Shown here in pieces: positions 1 to 9,248 of a stretch of DNA of 64,000 bases. Each line of letters opens with the position of its first letter. Positions within the stretch are counted from its first letter, which is position 1. The notes beneath the pieces are model-generated. The model was not told where the DNA came from and ran no database searches. It was given only the letters and a program-made list of their open reading frames with translations. Source of the DNA: Candidatus Sulfotelmatobacter sp. (lineage in GTDB: Bacteria; Acidobacteriota; Terriglobia; Terriglobales; Acidobacteriaceae); the NCBI GenBank assembly GCA_030041215.1, contig JASHOH010000121.1, positions 1 through 64,000 on the forward strand, in the 5' to 3' direction. Made by a program: the position numbers and the translations under genes.

Positions 1-775
1 ATTAGGTTTGCACACCGATACTTCCAACCGGGATTCTCTGGCGCTGGACGTTCTCGAACCGGTGCGCCCCAGCGTGGAGAGCTGGTTAGTTTCATGGATC
101 ATGAGGGAGCCGTTGCGTCGGGTTGATTTCTTCGAAACTTCGACTGGCAATTGCCGTTTGATGTCTCATCTCTGCGCCAAGCTGAGTGAAACCGCACCGA
201 CCTGGGGCAAGCTCGTAGCGCCGTGGGCGGAATACGTGGCACGGACGCTATGGGCCAGCACTTCGCAGCCTAGGAGCAGCCGTTCACCCTCGACTCCGTT
301 AACCCAGCAGCACCGGAGAGAGGCTAAGGGACAACCCGCACTGCCAAACGTGTTCGCACCTCGCCCGCAGCGGGTTTGTCGAGGTTGTGGAGCCGTGCTT
401 TCCGGCAAGCAACTGGAGCACTGCGCCCTGTGCGGAGTGACTATTTCGCGAGCCAACATGATCGAACTTGCCAAGCGAGGCCGAATGGCTTTTGCAAACA
501 GCGAGAAATCGAGAGCGCGGCTCTCGGCTTCACAGAAACGGCAAAGAGCGGCGAGACGCGGCTGGCTGCCTTCGAGCCTTCCCGCGTGGCTCACTCAATC
601 GAGCTACCGCGAAATGATTCTGCCTCGGCTGGCCACAATCACCGTTCCGACTCTCGCCCGGACGATGAACGTAACGGAGCCGTATGCGGCTGAAGTTCGG
701 AAAGGGTGTCACGTGCCGCACCCGATGCACTGGCAAGCGCTGGCAGAGCTGGTCGGCGTCACGGCTCCTGTCTAA
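1..775 (+). CDS. cas1: Cas1 integrase, C-terminal part with zinc-ribbon/HTH extension (partial)
   Basis: The frame is open to the left edge (codons from base 2), so the TTG at 8 is an internal leucine and the N-terminal half lies outside the window. The first visible residues, GLHTDTSNRDSLALD, match the Cas1 core holding the catalytic His (H4 counted from base 2) and Asp, followed by the EPVRP helix and GNCRL. Cas1 is the metal-dependent integrase that inserts spacers into CRISPR arrays. After the core (about residue 85) comes a PLTQQHRR linker, a zinc ribbon (CRGC and CALC pairs), a basic helix, and a C-terminal HTH-like tail (YAAEVRKGCHVPHPMHWQ). This extension is not part of ordinary adaptation Cas1; I recall similar long Cas1 proteins in soil bacteria. 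No cas2, effector cas gene or array follows to the right. The family call is firm; whether this is a solo Cas1 cannot be settled from this side. Confidence 0.83.
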   Translation, partial: LGLHTDTSNRDSLALDVLEPVRPSVESWLVSWIMREPLRRVDFFETSTGNCRLMSHLCAKLSETAPTWGKLVAPWAEYVARTLWASTSQPRSSRSPSTPLTQQHRREAKGQPALPNVFAPRPQRVCRGCGAVLSGKQLEHCALCGVTISRANMIELAKRGRMAFANSEKSRARLSASQKRQRAARRGWLPSSLPAWLTQSSYREMILPRLATITVPTLARTMNVTEPYAAEVRKGCHVPHPMHWQALAELVGVTAPV

Positions 776-929
776 CAAGAATTCTCGCAGTCGTACCAGA
801 AGCGACTCCGCAATCACAGGACGAAGGACGTGGGGGTGTGGGTGACGGTAGGTCATGGGATGTCCTGATTCCGTAACGCGTACACGTTCGCTGCTCCGAT
901 CTACGGTCCGCTGGCATAGAATCCCGCGC

Positions 930-1547
930 ATGGTGATAGACATTAAGCAGAAGATCGAACAGGCGATTGAGCGGTCAAACGAACTGGAACAGATGATTCA
1001 CAAGCGTGCTCCGTTCCCTCTACAAGGCGACCGCCAGATGCTCATCGCAGGTTACTGGGCTTTGATGGTCGACTACCACAGATCCGTCCTTTTCCTGCTG
1101 AAGCCTGAATACAACCTGTGTGGCGGCGGGTTCGCGCTGGCACGGCCGATGGTCGAGGCGCTCCTTCGCATCCACGTGGTAGCCGGGGGCAGGCAGCGCG
1201 ACGTGAAGCGCATCAAGGCAGATAGCTACCGCACGAACTTCGAGGGTGTAGCCCAGGAACTGGACGGGCTATTCAAGCTTGGGTTCTTCGCGAAGACTTT
1301 CGACAAGAGAGTGCGCGACGCGTTGCACAGCTACACTCATTCCGGCGCCATGCAAATCGCGAGGCGCTTCGACGGGAGCACCATCACACCGTCGTACAAC
1401 GACGCGGAAAAGTGGGACGTGATTAGGATGTGCACTCTAGCGTTCGCAATGGGAACGGTGATTGTGACCGGGGCATTGGGCTTCGACGCAGAGCGCGTCA
1501 GGGCCAACGAGATCTGCGCGGAATACACGAAAACGCCCAGCGTGTAA
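930..1547 (+). CDS. DUF6988-like helical protein
   Basis: A 205-residue soluble protein. The ATG at 930 (MVIDIKQKI) is chosen over an upstream in-frame start because the extra 25 residues there look like non-coding sequence. It is predicted mostly helical, with RPMVEALLRIH near residue 75 and a conserved-looking LHSYTHSGAMQIARR block near residue 135. This matches my memory of the DUF6988 family, whose function is unknown. I see no signal peptide, and the hydrophobic stretch near the C-terminus (MGTVIVTGALGF) is too short and weak to be a sure membrane segment. It lies between a Cas1-family gene and an AAA-DUF4435 gene, so a defence or cargo role is possible but not shown. A terminator overlaps its stop codon, so it is probably transcribed separately from the next gene. 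Confidence 0.6.
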   Translation: MVIDIKQKIEQAIERSNELEQMIHKRAPFPLQGDRQMLIAGYWALMVDYHRSVLFLLKPEYNLCGGGFALARPMVEALLRIHVVAGGRQRDVKRIKADSYRTNFEGVAQELDGLFKLGFFAKTFDKRVRDALHSYTHSGAMQIARRFDGSTITPSYNDAEKWDVIRMCTLAFAMGTVIVTGALGFDAERVRANEICAEYTKTPSV

Positions 1548-1575
1548 GCATCGCTACGCTGGGTTACTTTTTTGC
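1536..1575 (+). terminator. Rho-independent terminator of the DUF6988-like gene
   Basis: CCCAGCGT (1536-1543) and ACGCTGGG (1556-1563) form a perfect 8-bp stem with a 12-nt loop, followed by TTACTTTTTT. The left arm overlaps the last codons and the loop contains the stop codon. Confidence 0.8.
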
Positions 1576-1740
1576 GGCGGCTTAAGTACGAGAGCGGGCG
1601 CGACCCTGCTTCAAGTCAAGAGCGGTGGGTCGGGCAATTCGTCTACAGTGCCAATTGGACGGTGACAGTACCCTTTCCACGGTAGAGTTTAGTCTATTCT
1701 GTTTTTGGGACCAGGCTGCATGACGAGGAGGTTAAGGGTG

Positions 1741-3339
1741 ATGCAGGTCAAAATCAAAATTCCAGGCTATGGTGAATGTGATAGTGAAGCGCCCATTGTC
1801 ATTCTCGGCCCAAACGGTTCGGGGAAAACGCAACTTGCTCAACGGCTCGCTGGGGAGAATCCAGTCAGTGCCATCAGCGCACAGCGACGTATCTGGGTCG
1901 ATGACAACCTCCCTGTCCAGGAAGAGCAACAACTCCGGCAGAACGTCCGACATCAGATCGATCGATGGCGCCAACACTCGTGGATTCCTACTGAAGAAAT
2001 CAACTTCATCCTATCGAACTTAATTCAAGATCATACAAACATTCTGACGAGGAGGAACGAGGAAGCGATAGATTTGGGCAAACCACTTGAGCCAGTCAAG
2101 GACACCAGACTGATCCTTCTTCAGGGCCTCTGGAACAGGGTATTTCCTAATCGGAAGCTCGAAATTGGGGGGTTTTTTCCTAAAGTGAGCCGCCTGGACG
2201 CAGCAAGGCCGACGGGGCCCTATCTACTGCGACAGATGAGCGATGGCGAAAGGACTGTTCTTTACATGGGTGCGCGGGTGATGATGGCAGAGCAACCGAT
2301 CATCCTCGTTGACGAACCGGAACTTCACATGCATAGCAGGCTCGCCGTAGAGTTCTGGGACGAGGCAGAGAAGTTACGACCAGATTGCAGATTTGTGTAC
2401 GTAACGCACGACCTGAATTTCACGCTGTCCAGACGGAGAGCCGTTCTTCTTATAGCGCGGTCCAGCGAAGCAGCGTCGCCTATTTTAGTCGATCAAATTC
2501 CGTCGTCAGTGGCCGCTGAGGTGCTGGGTGCGGCTACCCTGCCCTTCTACGCAAGGCGAATCTTTCTTTACGAGGGAGAGTCAGGGAAGGGGTTTGCAAG
2601 TGAGTTTTTTGCGGTGTGGTTCGACGGCGATGAAACGTTTGCCATGCCCTGTGGTGATCGCAACTCGGTGTCTGCCGCCGTGTCTGGTCTGACAAAAGTG
2701 GGAGTTGTGGCGGCTGAGGTTATAGGTTTGATTGATCGGGACTTTTACTCTGATGAAGTCCTCCATGCAGTCACGAATGGTGTCACCGTTCTCCCACTGC
2801 ACGAAGTTGAGAGTATGCTTTGCGATGAGAGAGTTGTAGCGGCATTAGCGGAACACTTCGGCAAGGATCCAGTAAACGTCTGGAACGAGTTCCTAGCTCG
2901 GGTAAGGAAGGAGTATAAGGGCCAAACGTTCAACGGTGTGGTGGCTCGCAGGGTTAGATCACGCGTCGGCGATCTCCTCGATGGGGTCTTCACTGGCTCG
3001 CAAGTGGTTAGCGACCTCACGGCGAGTACTAAGAATCACACCGCAAGGCTGATCGCATTGGATCTTCCGCTGAAGACGGAGACTATGTTCGCAGAGGAGT
3101 CCAAGCGCGTGACAGCTGCCTTAGTGAGTGGTGGCGAGGAGATGCTCGCGATCCTGCCCGGTAAGCACTTACTTAGCTTACTCCGCGACATATTAGGTCT
3201 TAGCGATTCATCCGAGCTGACTAGTTTGGTAGTGCGGTCTCTTGACCGAAACCGGTTGGCGAAGGGTGACCCACTTTCGGTCCTCGGGTCCAAGATCGAG
3301 GCAGCTCTGCTTCACTATCTACCTTCGCGTCGTGTGTGA
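1741..3339 (+). CDS. AAA ATPase fused to DUF4435 (TOPRIM-like) domain, PARIS-like
   Basis: A 532-residue protein. The start at 1741 is set by a strong GAGGAGG at 1725-1731, 9 nt upstream. Residues 1-250 form an ABC/SMC-type AAA domain: Walker A GPNGSGKT (23-30), signature-like MSDGER (166-171), Walker B PIILVDEPELHMHS (186-199) and switch H223 in VTHD. Residues 270-400 match DUF4435: FLYEGESGKG (acidic E278/E280), GLIDRDF (D332, D334) and LHEVESML (E355, E357). This is the acidic-residue pattern of a TOPRIM-like nuclease. In the PARIS anti-phage system, AriA (AAA_15 ATPase) and AriB (DUF4435 effector) carry these domains, usually as two genes and sometimes fused. An OLD-like nuclease is the main alternative. 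Residues 400-532 are helical and unassigned. The domain architecture is clear; the phage-defence function is inference. Confidence 0.78.
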   Translation: MQVKIKIPGYGECDSEAPIVILGPNGSGKTQLAQRLAGENPVSAISAQRRIWVDDNLPVQEEQQLRQNVRHQIDRWRQHSWIPTEEINFILSNLIQDHTNILTRRNEEAIDLGKPLEPVKDTRLILLQGLWNRVFPNRKLEIGGFFPKVSRLDAARPTGPYLLRQMSDGERTVLYMGARVMMAEQPIILVDEPELHMHSRLAVEFWDEAEKLRPDCRFVYVTHDLNFTLSRRRAVLLIARSSEAASPILVDQIPSSVAAEVLGAATLPFYARRIFLYEGESGKGFASEFFAVWFDGDETFAMPCGDRNSVSAAVSGLTKVGVVAAEVIGLIDRDFYSDEVLHAVTNGVTVLPLHEVESMLCDERVVAALAEHFGKDPVNVWNEFLARVRKEYKGQTFNGVVARRVRSRVGDLLDGVFTGSQVVSDLTASTKNHTARLIALDLPLKTETMFAEESKRVTAALVSGGEEMLAILPGKHLLSLLRDILGLSDSSELTSLVVRSLDRNRLAKGDPLSVLGSKIEAALLHYLPSRRV

Positions 3340-3838
3340 TTCCCCCGCCCCCGCGCACCACCGCGCTGCGAGGCCATGGCCCACCCTGGCGCACTTGGGG
3401 GGCGCCGGGAGGCACCTCGGGGGGAGCCGCTACTCATTTTCTGTAGGAACACTCCCGCAGATCAGCGACGCTTCCGTTTTGCGGTAGGCTCAGGTTTTAA
3501 TCTGTAAGTTGGCGTTGCAAACAACTCACCGGGCTTTGTGAAGTTGTCGTCGCCCGCGCTCAGGTGTCGCGAGGGAGCCAAGAGGTGGAGGGGGTATCGC
3601 GATCTAGAATTTTGCCCCCGAATTCCCAGGGCGGAATTCCGAATGGTCATTCCCCAGCGCGCTGCTCCGCGCACCTTTACTCTATACATTAGCCCAACAA
3701 GTTCACCCCCAAATTGTAGGCACTGATTTCATTCGCGTTCACGGCGCGAGTCGTCCACGACGAGAATTGTCAACTCGGAATCAGCTGTGGCATCCAATTC
3801 TTTTCCTCACTGACAGAACCTGCTCCTCTACATACGCA
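3340..3838. other. Gene-poor stretch at the right edge of the defence-like region
   Basis: I find no credible gene. The first 90 bases are very GC-rich. An inverted repeat GAATTCC-6 nt-GGAATTC lies at 3620-3639. I see no integrase, tRNA or clear target-site duplication that would fix an island boundary. Confidence 0.5.
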
Positions 3839-3955
3839 CTACATGCGCTGCGTCATGACACGCCTGCGTTTCTTCGCCTGTTGCTGTTTTTCAAGGATAT
3901 ACAGGACTACAAGAGCAAGGCACACTGCTCCGAACACGAGCCATGATGTATTCAC
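3839..3955 (-). CDS. Small single-span membrane protein, 38 residues
   Basis: A GTG start (3953-3955) follows a purine-rich GAAAGAGGGGG on the minus strand, a good ribosome site about 8 nt away. The product begins VNTSWLVFGAVCLALVVLY and continues ILEKQQQAKKRRR, then ends TQRM. It has one hydrophobic helix of about 17 residues followed directly by a strongly basic cytoplasmic tail, the typical layout of a small membrane anchor protein. It is divergent from the Ser/Thr kinase gene at 4185. I do not recognise a family. The helix-plus-basic-tail pattern and ribosome site argue for a real gene, but the short length leaves doubt. Confidence 0.5.
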   Translation of the reverse strand: MNTSWLVFGAVCLALVVLYILEKQQQAKKRRRVMTQRM

Positions 3956-4184
3956 TGCCGTCGCCCCCTCTTTCCCCGTAGAACGGCAATTTTTATGTTT
4001 AGATGTTACGGACGGAACATGCCAATTGGGAATTGACCACGCAGATTCCCATCAGAGCCGCGAGCCACGCCCCGCCCAACCCCGAATACCCCACTGGGGT
4101 AGGGGTGGAGCAAAATCCCCTCGGGTCATAGTACCCCGGTCTCGGTTTGACTTGCCTTCTCTCCATCCCTAAGATTCCAAATCG

Positions 4185-7136
4185 ATGATCAACCAGACCA
4201 TCTCTCATTACCGCATCGTCGAGAAACTGGGCGGCGGGGGCATGGGTGTCGTCTACAAGGCTGAAGATCTCAATCTGCACCGTTTCGTAGCACTCAAATT
4301 CCTTCCCGATGAAGTAGCGAAAGATTCTCAGGCGCTTGCTCGCTTTCAGCGCGAGGCACAGGCGGCATCGGCTTTGAACCATCCCAACATATGCACCATC
4401 CACGAGATTGGCCAGGAGAACGGCCAGCCATTCATCGTCATGGAGTTCCTGGAGGGCATGACGCTGAAGCACCGCATCGCTGGCCGCCCCATGGAAACCG
4501 AGCAGATTCTCTCGCTCTCCATCGAAATCGCCGATGCCCTCGATGCGGCGCACGACAAAGGAATCGTGCACCGCGATATCAAGCCAGCGAATATTTTCGT
4601 CACGCAGCGCGGTCACGCCAAAATTCTCGATTTCGGTCTCGCCAAGGTAGCGATCTCTGCGAATCGCCCCGTGGATACCGCAGTCACCGCAGCGACCTCC
4701 GCCGTCGATCTGGAACACTTGACCAGCCCGGGCATGGCGGTGGGCACGGTTGCTTATATGTCGCCGGAGCAGGCGCGCGGAAAGGAACTCGACCACCGCA
4801 CCGATCTGTTTTCTTTTGGAGCGGTGCTCTATGAGATGGCGACCGGAACAGTTCCATTCCGTGGCGAGGCGTCTGCGGTAATTTTCGAATCCATTCTCAA
4901 CCGTGCGCCGGTCTCGTCGATTCGCCTGAATCCGGATTTGCCGGCTGAGTTGGAGCGAATCATCAACCGCGCGCTCGAAAAAGACCGAGACCTCCGCTAC
5001 CAGCACGCTTCGGAAATGCGCGCCGAGTTACAACGGTTGAAGCGCGATACGGACTCGAGCCGCCGTGTCATCGCCGCAACTGAAGAAATGATGCAGCCAG
5101 CCACGGCAGCCCCTCCGCCGAAGCCGCCTTCCAGCGGTTCAGTGACGCCAGTGCCGGGCTCCGGTGCCTCTCCTGCCGCAATTTCCGCGCAAGTTGCGGC
5201 TCAGGCCAGCTCGCCTTCCGTCGCTGCATCTTCTCGCAAGCGTTGGCTGATTCCGGCCGTTGCAGTCGTCGTAGCTCTCGCCCTGGCCGGAGGCGCATTT
5301 TTCTTTTATCAACACCCTAAACCGGCGCTCACCGAAAAAGACACGCTCTTGCTTGCAGATTTCACCAACACCACTGGCGACGCAGTATTCGACGGCACGC
5401 TCAAGCAGGCACTTGCCGTTCAACTCGAGCAGTCCCCTTTCCTCAACATCATGTCGCAACAGCGCGTGCGCGAAACTCTGGGCTTCATGGGGCGCTCTCC
5501 GGATGAGCGCCTCACGAATCAGCTCGCTCGCGAGGTCTGCCAGCGCGCCAGCGTTAAGGCAATGCTCACCGGATCGATCTCCACGCTCGGCAGTCACTAT
5601 GTAATTGACTTGCAAGCGCTGAATTGCGCTACTGGAGATTCGATCGCCCACGAACAGGCAGAAGCAGACGGTAAAGAAGCAGTCTTAAAGTCGCTGGACA
5701 AAGCTGCCACCAGCCTGCGCGGCAAGCTGGGCGAATCTCTTGCCTCTATTCAGAAATTCGATACGCCTCTGGAAGAAGCGACCACGTCTTCGCTGGAAGC
5801 CTTGAAGATGTTCAATCTGGGGGAGACGGAACGCCCCAAGTCCGACGTGGCATCCATTCCTTTTTACAAGAAAGCCATCGATCTCGATCCCAATTTTGCT
5901 ATCGCCTACGCCAGGTTGGCCCAGGTTTACAACAACACCAACGAAGGCGAGAGCGCCATGCAATACATGAAGCAGGCCTTTGACCGCCGCGAGCGCGGCA
6001 GCGAATTGGAAAAACTTTATATCACAACTCGCTACAACGCCATCGTCACCGGGGACTTGGACAAACAGATCGAGGCCTTGCAGTTATGGGAGCAAACTTA
6101 TCCGCGCGACTGGACTCCCTATAACACTCTCGGGGCGACTTACGCTGAGCTGGGAAAATCTGAGCAGGCCATACCACAATTTCAAGAGGCGCTCCGGCTC
6201 CAGCCCGCCAGTTTTCAGCCCTACGGCAACCTTGCTCTCGAATACCTCAAGCTAGGCCGCTATGACGAGGCCAAAGCGATCGGGGAGAAAGCGATCGTTC
6301 AAAAAGTGGATCAGTTTGAAGTTCACAATGTGCTCTACCGGATCGCGTTCATTCAGGGAGACTCCGCTGCGATGCAGCGCGAGGCGCAATGGACAAACGG
6401 GCGGCCTGAAGAAACTTGGATGAAAGGAAGCCTAGCCGGCGTTGAGGCCTTCCGTGGTCACCGCAGCAAGGCGCTGGAGATGCACCAGCAGGTCTTCGAT
6501 GCCGCCATGCACGCAGGCCTCAAGGGAAATGCGGCCCAGACATTGTTGGGTGAGGCGGGAATCGAAATTATGATGGGGAACAACTCGGCCGTTTCCGCAA
6601 AAGTAAAGCAGGCGCTATCCCTTAGCCCCGACAAGCTGGTCAGGGTCATCGCCGCCTACCATCTTGCCTTGGTAGGCTCGGACCGCGAGGCACAAGCGAT
6701 GTACTCCGATCTGCTGAAGGAGTATCCCGACGACACCGCCAATAAGATAGTTGATCCCTGGGTGCGCGCCGTGGTCGAGATGAATCAGGACCATCCTGCG
6801 GAAGCGATTGAGTTGCTGGAGAAACTCAAGCCTTACGAGTTCGGGAACATCACTGGTCTTTGGTCCGCGTATGATCGCGGGCGTGCCTACTTGAAAATGA
6901 AGAAAGGGCCCGATGCGGCGGCAGAGTTCCAGCGCGTGCTCGATCATCGCGGAGTCGATCCCGCCGGCCTCGAATATGCGCTTTCCTACCTTGGCCTCGC
7001 CCGCGCCTACGCGGTCGAAGGCGACGGCGCCAAGAGTCGCACCGCATACCAGGATTTCTTCGCGCTTTGGAAAGATGCCGATCCTGACATCCCGGTGCTG
7101 AAGCAAGCCAAAGCGGAGTACGCCAAGCTGCAGTAG
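4185..7136 (+). CDS. Transmembrane Ser/Thr protein kinase with TPR sensor/effector domain
   Basis: A 983-residue PknB-type kinase. The kinase domain spans about 9-285: glycine loop GGGGMG (16-21), ATP-binding Lys38, HRDIKPAN (129-136, catalytic D131), DFG (149-151), and SPE (193-195) in place of APE. A Pro/Ala/Ser-rich juxtamembrane linker (300-350) leads to one membrane helix (about 354-375). The exported part begins [20 protein letters not shown], the conserved start of the domain that follows the kinase in this acidobacterial family. It includes a region resembling the TolB N-terminal or adenylate-cyclase-associated fold, then about eight TPR-like units (about 560-980). Such kinases occur in many copies in Acidobacteria; the ligand is unknown. 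All catalytic residues are present, so it should be active. It appears to be monocistronic. Confidence 0.92.
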   Translation: MINQTISHYRIVEKLGGGGMGVVYKAEDLNLHRFVALKFLPDEVAKDSQALARFQREAQAASALNHPNICTIHEIGQENGQPFIVMEFLEGMTLKHRIAGRPMETEQILSLSIEIADALDAAHDKGIVHRDIKPANIFVTQRGHAKILDFGLAKVAISANRPVDTAVTAATSAVDLEHLTSPGMAVGTVAYMSPEQARGKELDHRTDLFSFGAVLYEMATGTVPFRGEASAVIFESILNRAPVSSIRLNPDLPAELERIINRALEKDRDLRYQHASEMRAELQRLKRDTDSSRRVIAATEEMMQPATAAPPPKPPSSGSVTPVPGSGASPAAISAQVAAQASSPSVAASSRKRWLIPAVAVVVALALAGGAFFFYQHPKPALTEKDTLLLADFTNTTGDAVFDGTLKQALAVQLEQSPFLNIMSQQRVRETLGFMGRSPDERLTNQLAREVCQRASVKAMLTGSISTLGSHYVIDLQALNCATGDSIAHEQAEADGKEAVLKSLDKAATSLRGKLGESLASIQKFDTPLEEATTSSLEALKMFNLGETERPKSDVASIPFYKKAIDLDPNFAIAYARLAQVYNNTNEGESAMQYMKQAFDRRERGSELEKLYITTRYNAIVTGDLDKQIEALQLWEQTYPRDWTPYNTLGATYAELGKSEQAIPQFQEALRLQPASFQPYGNLALEYLKLGRYDEAKAIGEKAIVQKVDQFEVHNVLYRIAFIQGDSAAMQREAQWTNGRPEETWMKGSLAGVEAFRGHRSKALEMHQQVFDAAMHAGLKGNAAQTLLGEAGIEIMMGNNSAVSAKVKQALSLSPDKLVRVIAAYHLALVGSDREAQAMYSDLLKEYPDDTANKIVDPWVRAVVEMNQDHPAEAIELLEKLKPYEFGNITGLWSAYDRGRAYLKMKKGPDAAAEFQRVLDHRGVDPAGLEYALSYLGLARAYAVEGDGAKSRTAYQDFFALWKDADPDIPVLKQAKAEYAKLQ

Positions 7137-7159
7137 AAGAATTCGTCCAGAGAGCGCTG

Positions 7160-7204
7160 CGGCCCGGTATTTCCGGGCCGCCGGACAGCCGAGGGCGGCT
7201 GTCC
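7160..7204. repeat. Paired hairpins after the kinase gene
   Basis: Two perfect hairpins in tandem: CGGCCCGG/CCGGGCCG (7160-7180, 5-nt loop) and GGACAGCC/GGCTGTCC (7183-7204, 6-nt loop). Neither has a T tract. The second resembles a short palindrome often scattered between acidobacterial genes. Both may still slow or end transcription. Confidence 0.55.
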
Positions 7205-7236
7205 CTACATGTCTCTTGCCGATATAATCACCTTTC

Positions 7237-8202
7237 ATGCCCCGCCATTTTCTCACCCTGGTACTTGCTTTCGTCTTCTTCCATCCCATCCTCACCCGCG
7301 CCGACGTCGTCCGCGCCACGCTCATACATGAAGAAGACCTGCGCGTCTCGCCGAGCGCCGACGCGGCTAAGCTCGCTCAAATCGGTCGTGGACGCGAACT
7401 TGTCATCCTTCAAACCAGCCGCGATTGGACTCAGGTTGAGGCCATTCTTAGAAATCCAAGCAATGAAGAAGGCGCAACTCCGGAAGAGCAGGAGGGCAAA
7501 ACCATCACCGGATGGCTCCCCTCAAAAGCCGTCATCAGCACGACGACACAAGATGGCGACAGCATCATCTTCGGCGAGGCCGCCGACTCCGAAGACGAGG
7601 CCAGCCGCCGCCGTGGCCGTCGCGACGCCGCCCAGGACGCCATGCGGCTTTACTACCGTGTCTACGACCTCATGCCGGCCTCGCCTCTTGCTGGCGAAGC
7701 CCTCTATCGCGCGGCCGATATTCGCTGGCAGCTTGAGCGCTCCGACATCATGACTCGCCCCTCGGCCCGCGAGCGCGAGTCCTACCTGCGCGGTCAGATG
7801 CAAGAAGAATGGATGAAGCTGGTGATGAAGAAGTATCCGGGAACCAAGTGGGCCGATCTAGCAGCCTTTCGCCTGCTCGATAACAAGCTCTGCGGCGACT
7901 GGCAAGGCTTGGCAAAGTGTCCCGACAAAGAAGCCGATATGTACGAAAACTACGCCAAGGAGCACCCTCAATCGCCCGCCGCGCCCCATGCACTATTCGA
8001 AGCCGCCATGCGGCGCTCGGCCCTGATTGAAATCTATAAGACCGAGCCGAACCAGAAAAAATCCGCCGAATCGAAAAATCGCGCTCTGGAACTCGCTCAA
8101 AGAATCGTCAGCCAATACGGCCAAAGCGATTACGCCTACCGCGCGCAACGGCTGATCTTCTATATCCAGCAAGGCATTCCTACGTATGGGAACGCCGAGT
8201 AA
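7237..8202 (+). CDS. Secreted SH3-like and TPR-like repeat protein
   Basis: 321 residues. A signal peptide (MPRHFLTLVLAFVFFHPILTR) is followed by a bacterial SH3-like region (about 24-105: ATLIHEEDLRVSP, GRELVILQTSRDWTQV, GWLPSKAV). An acidic/arginine stretch (EDEASRRRGRRD) and helical hairpins follow (about 130-315: LYYRVYDLMPASPLAGEALYRAAD, with later SPAAPHALFEAAMRR and AQRIVSQYGQSDYAYRAQRL). The latter resemble the tetratricopeptide fold of BamD/YbgF-type periplasmic proteins. I infer a periplasmic scaffold or cell-wall-associated protein; there is no catalytic motif. The start lies about 100 bp after the kinase, with hairpins between, so it probably has its own transcript. Confidence 0.75.
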   Translation: MPRHFLTLVLAFVFFHPILTRADVVRATLIHEEDLRVSPSADAAKLAQIGRGRELVILQTSRDWTQVEAILRNPSNEEGATPEEQEGKTITGWLPSKAVISTTTQDGDSIIFGEAADSEDEASRRRGRRDAAQDAMRLYYRVYDLMPASPLAGEALYRAADIRWQLERSDIMTRPSARERESYLRGQMQEEWMKLVMKKYPGTKWADLAAFRLLDNKLCGDWQGLAKCPDKEADMYENYAKEHPQSPAAPHALFEAAMRRSALIEIYKTEPNQKKSAESKNRALELAQRIVSQYGQSDYAYRAQRLIFYIQQGIPTYGNAE

Positions 8203-8375
8203 ATCGCACTTACTCTAAGGCATCCCGAGAAGGCCATTTTTCACGCGGAGCGAGGATCTCCTGTGCATCCGCGCTTTCCGCGGGCCTAGAGTGAGTATGA
8301 TTTCGTATCTATTCGCGCACTCCGCGCTTCACGCTTTTTCTGCGATACTATCCGCTTACTCGCAGGAGGAAACAC

Positions 8376-9248
8376 TTGCCCATCTACCAAGCCATTGTTC
8401 TTGCCATCATCCAGGGACTCACCGAATTTATTCCAGTTTCCAGTTCGGCACATTTAATCCTGGTTCGCCGCCTTCTCGGCTGGAATGAGCTTTCGCCCGC
8501 GCAGGAGCTTACTTTTGATGTCGCCCTGCACTTCGGAACTTTGCTTTCTGTGCTGGTCTATTTCCGCCGCACGTGGCTCCAGATCGTTCGCGCCGCACTT
8601 GGCGGGAAGGTGGTGCGCTTCTCCGAATCCACGAGCTCCGATGTCAACCTCACGCCCGAGGAACAGAAAGACGAGCGCATGCTTCTGTGGTTTATCGCCA
8701 TAGCAACGATCCCGGGGGCGATTGCTGGCAAACTCCTCGAACACTCCGCTGAAGACTACTTCCGCGAGCACGTGATCTTCATCGCCACCGCGTTGATTGT
8801 TGTGGCGCTACTGATGTGGCTTGCAGAAAAAATCTCAACCCAAAACAAGCCCCTCACCCGTGTCACCTTCGGCGATTCGCTCATTGTCGGCATCGCACAG
8901 GCATTTGCGCTCATCCCGGGAGTCTCGCGCTCCGGCTCAACCATCACTGCCGGGCTGTTCCGTAACATGACGCGCGAAGCGGCAGTCCGGTTTAGCTTCC
9001 TGCTCTCCACTCCGATCATCGCGGGCGCGGCGCTGCTGAAAGCTCACGAGCTGCGCAAAGAAGGCCTGCCAGCAGGAATGCACGCACCGTTTATTCTGGG
9101 AATTCTGGTTTCAGCGATCGTTGGCTACGCCACCATCGCCTGGCTCATCCGCTACCTGCAATCGAACACCCTGCGCGTGTTCATCATCTACCGCATCATC
9201 CTGGGGGTCATCGTAATCGCGCTGGCGTTCACCTGGCACCTTCAGTAG
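8376..9248 (+). CDS. uppP: Undecaprenyl-diphosphatase UppP (BacA)
   Basis: A 290-residue integral membrane enzyme that dephosphorylates undecaprenyl pyrophosphate to recycle the lipid carrier for peptidoglycan and surface polysaccharides; the family is linked to bacitracin tolerance. The signature GLTEFIPVSSSAH lies at residues 14-26 (E17), and the second motif PGVSRSGSTIT lies near 186. Hydrophobic helices run to the C-terminus. The start is a TTG at 8376 with AGGAGGA 5 nt upstream; the next in-frame ATG would remove the first catalytic motif, so TTG is secure. A basic-acidic loop (SESTSSDVNLTPEEQKDER) sits between helices. Length is normal for the family (about 270-290). Confidence 0.96.
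   Translation: MPIYQAIVLAIIQGLTEFIPVSSSAHLILVRRLLGWNELSPAQELTFDVALHFGTLLSVLVYFRRTWLQIVRAALGGKVVRFSESTSSDVNLTPEEQKDERMLLWFIAIATIPGAIAGKLLEHSAEDYFREHVIFIATALIVVALLMWLAEKISTQNKPLTRVTFGDSLIVGIAQAFALIPGVSRSGSTITAGLFRNMTREAAVRFSFLLSTPIIAGAALLKAHELRKEGLPAGMHAPFILGILVSAIVGYATIAWLIRYLQSNTLRVFIIYRIILGVIVIALAFTWHLQ

Noticed and set aside
1-1740. CRISPR array near the Cas1 gene
   Set aside because: No direct repeats of 24-40 bp with regular spacers are seen in 776-929 or 1548-1740; the array, if any, lies outside the window.
3340-4184. tRNA or attachment site at the right edge of the defence-like region
   Set aside because: No cloverleaf or T-arm sequence found, and no direct repeat pair that I could match.
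3999-5006. 335-residue minus-strand frame
   Set aside because: It is the complement of the kinase gene, whose motifs are complete; a shadow frame.
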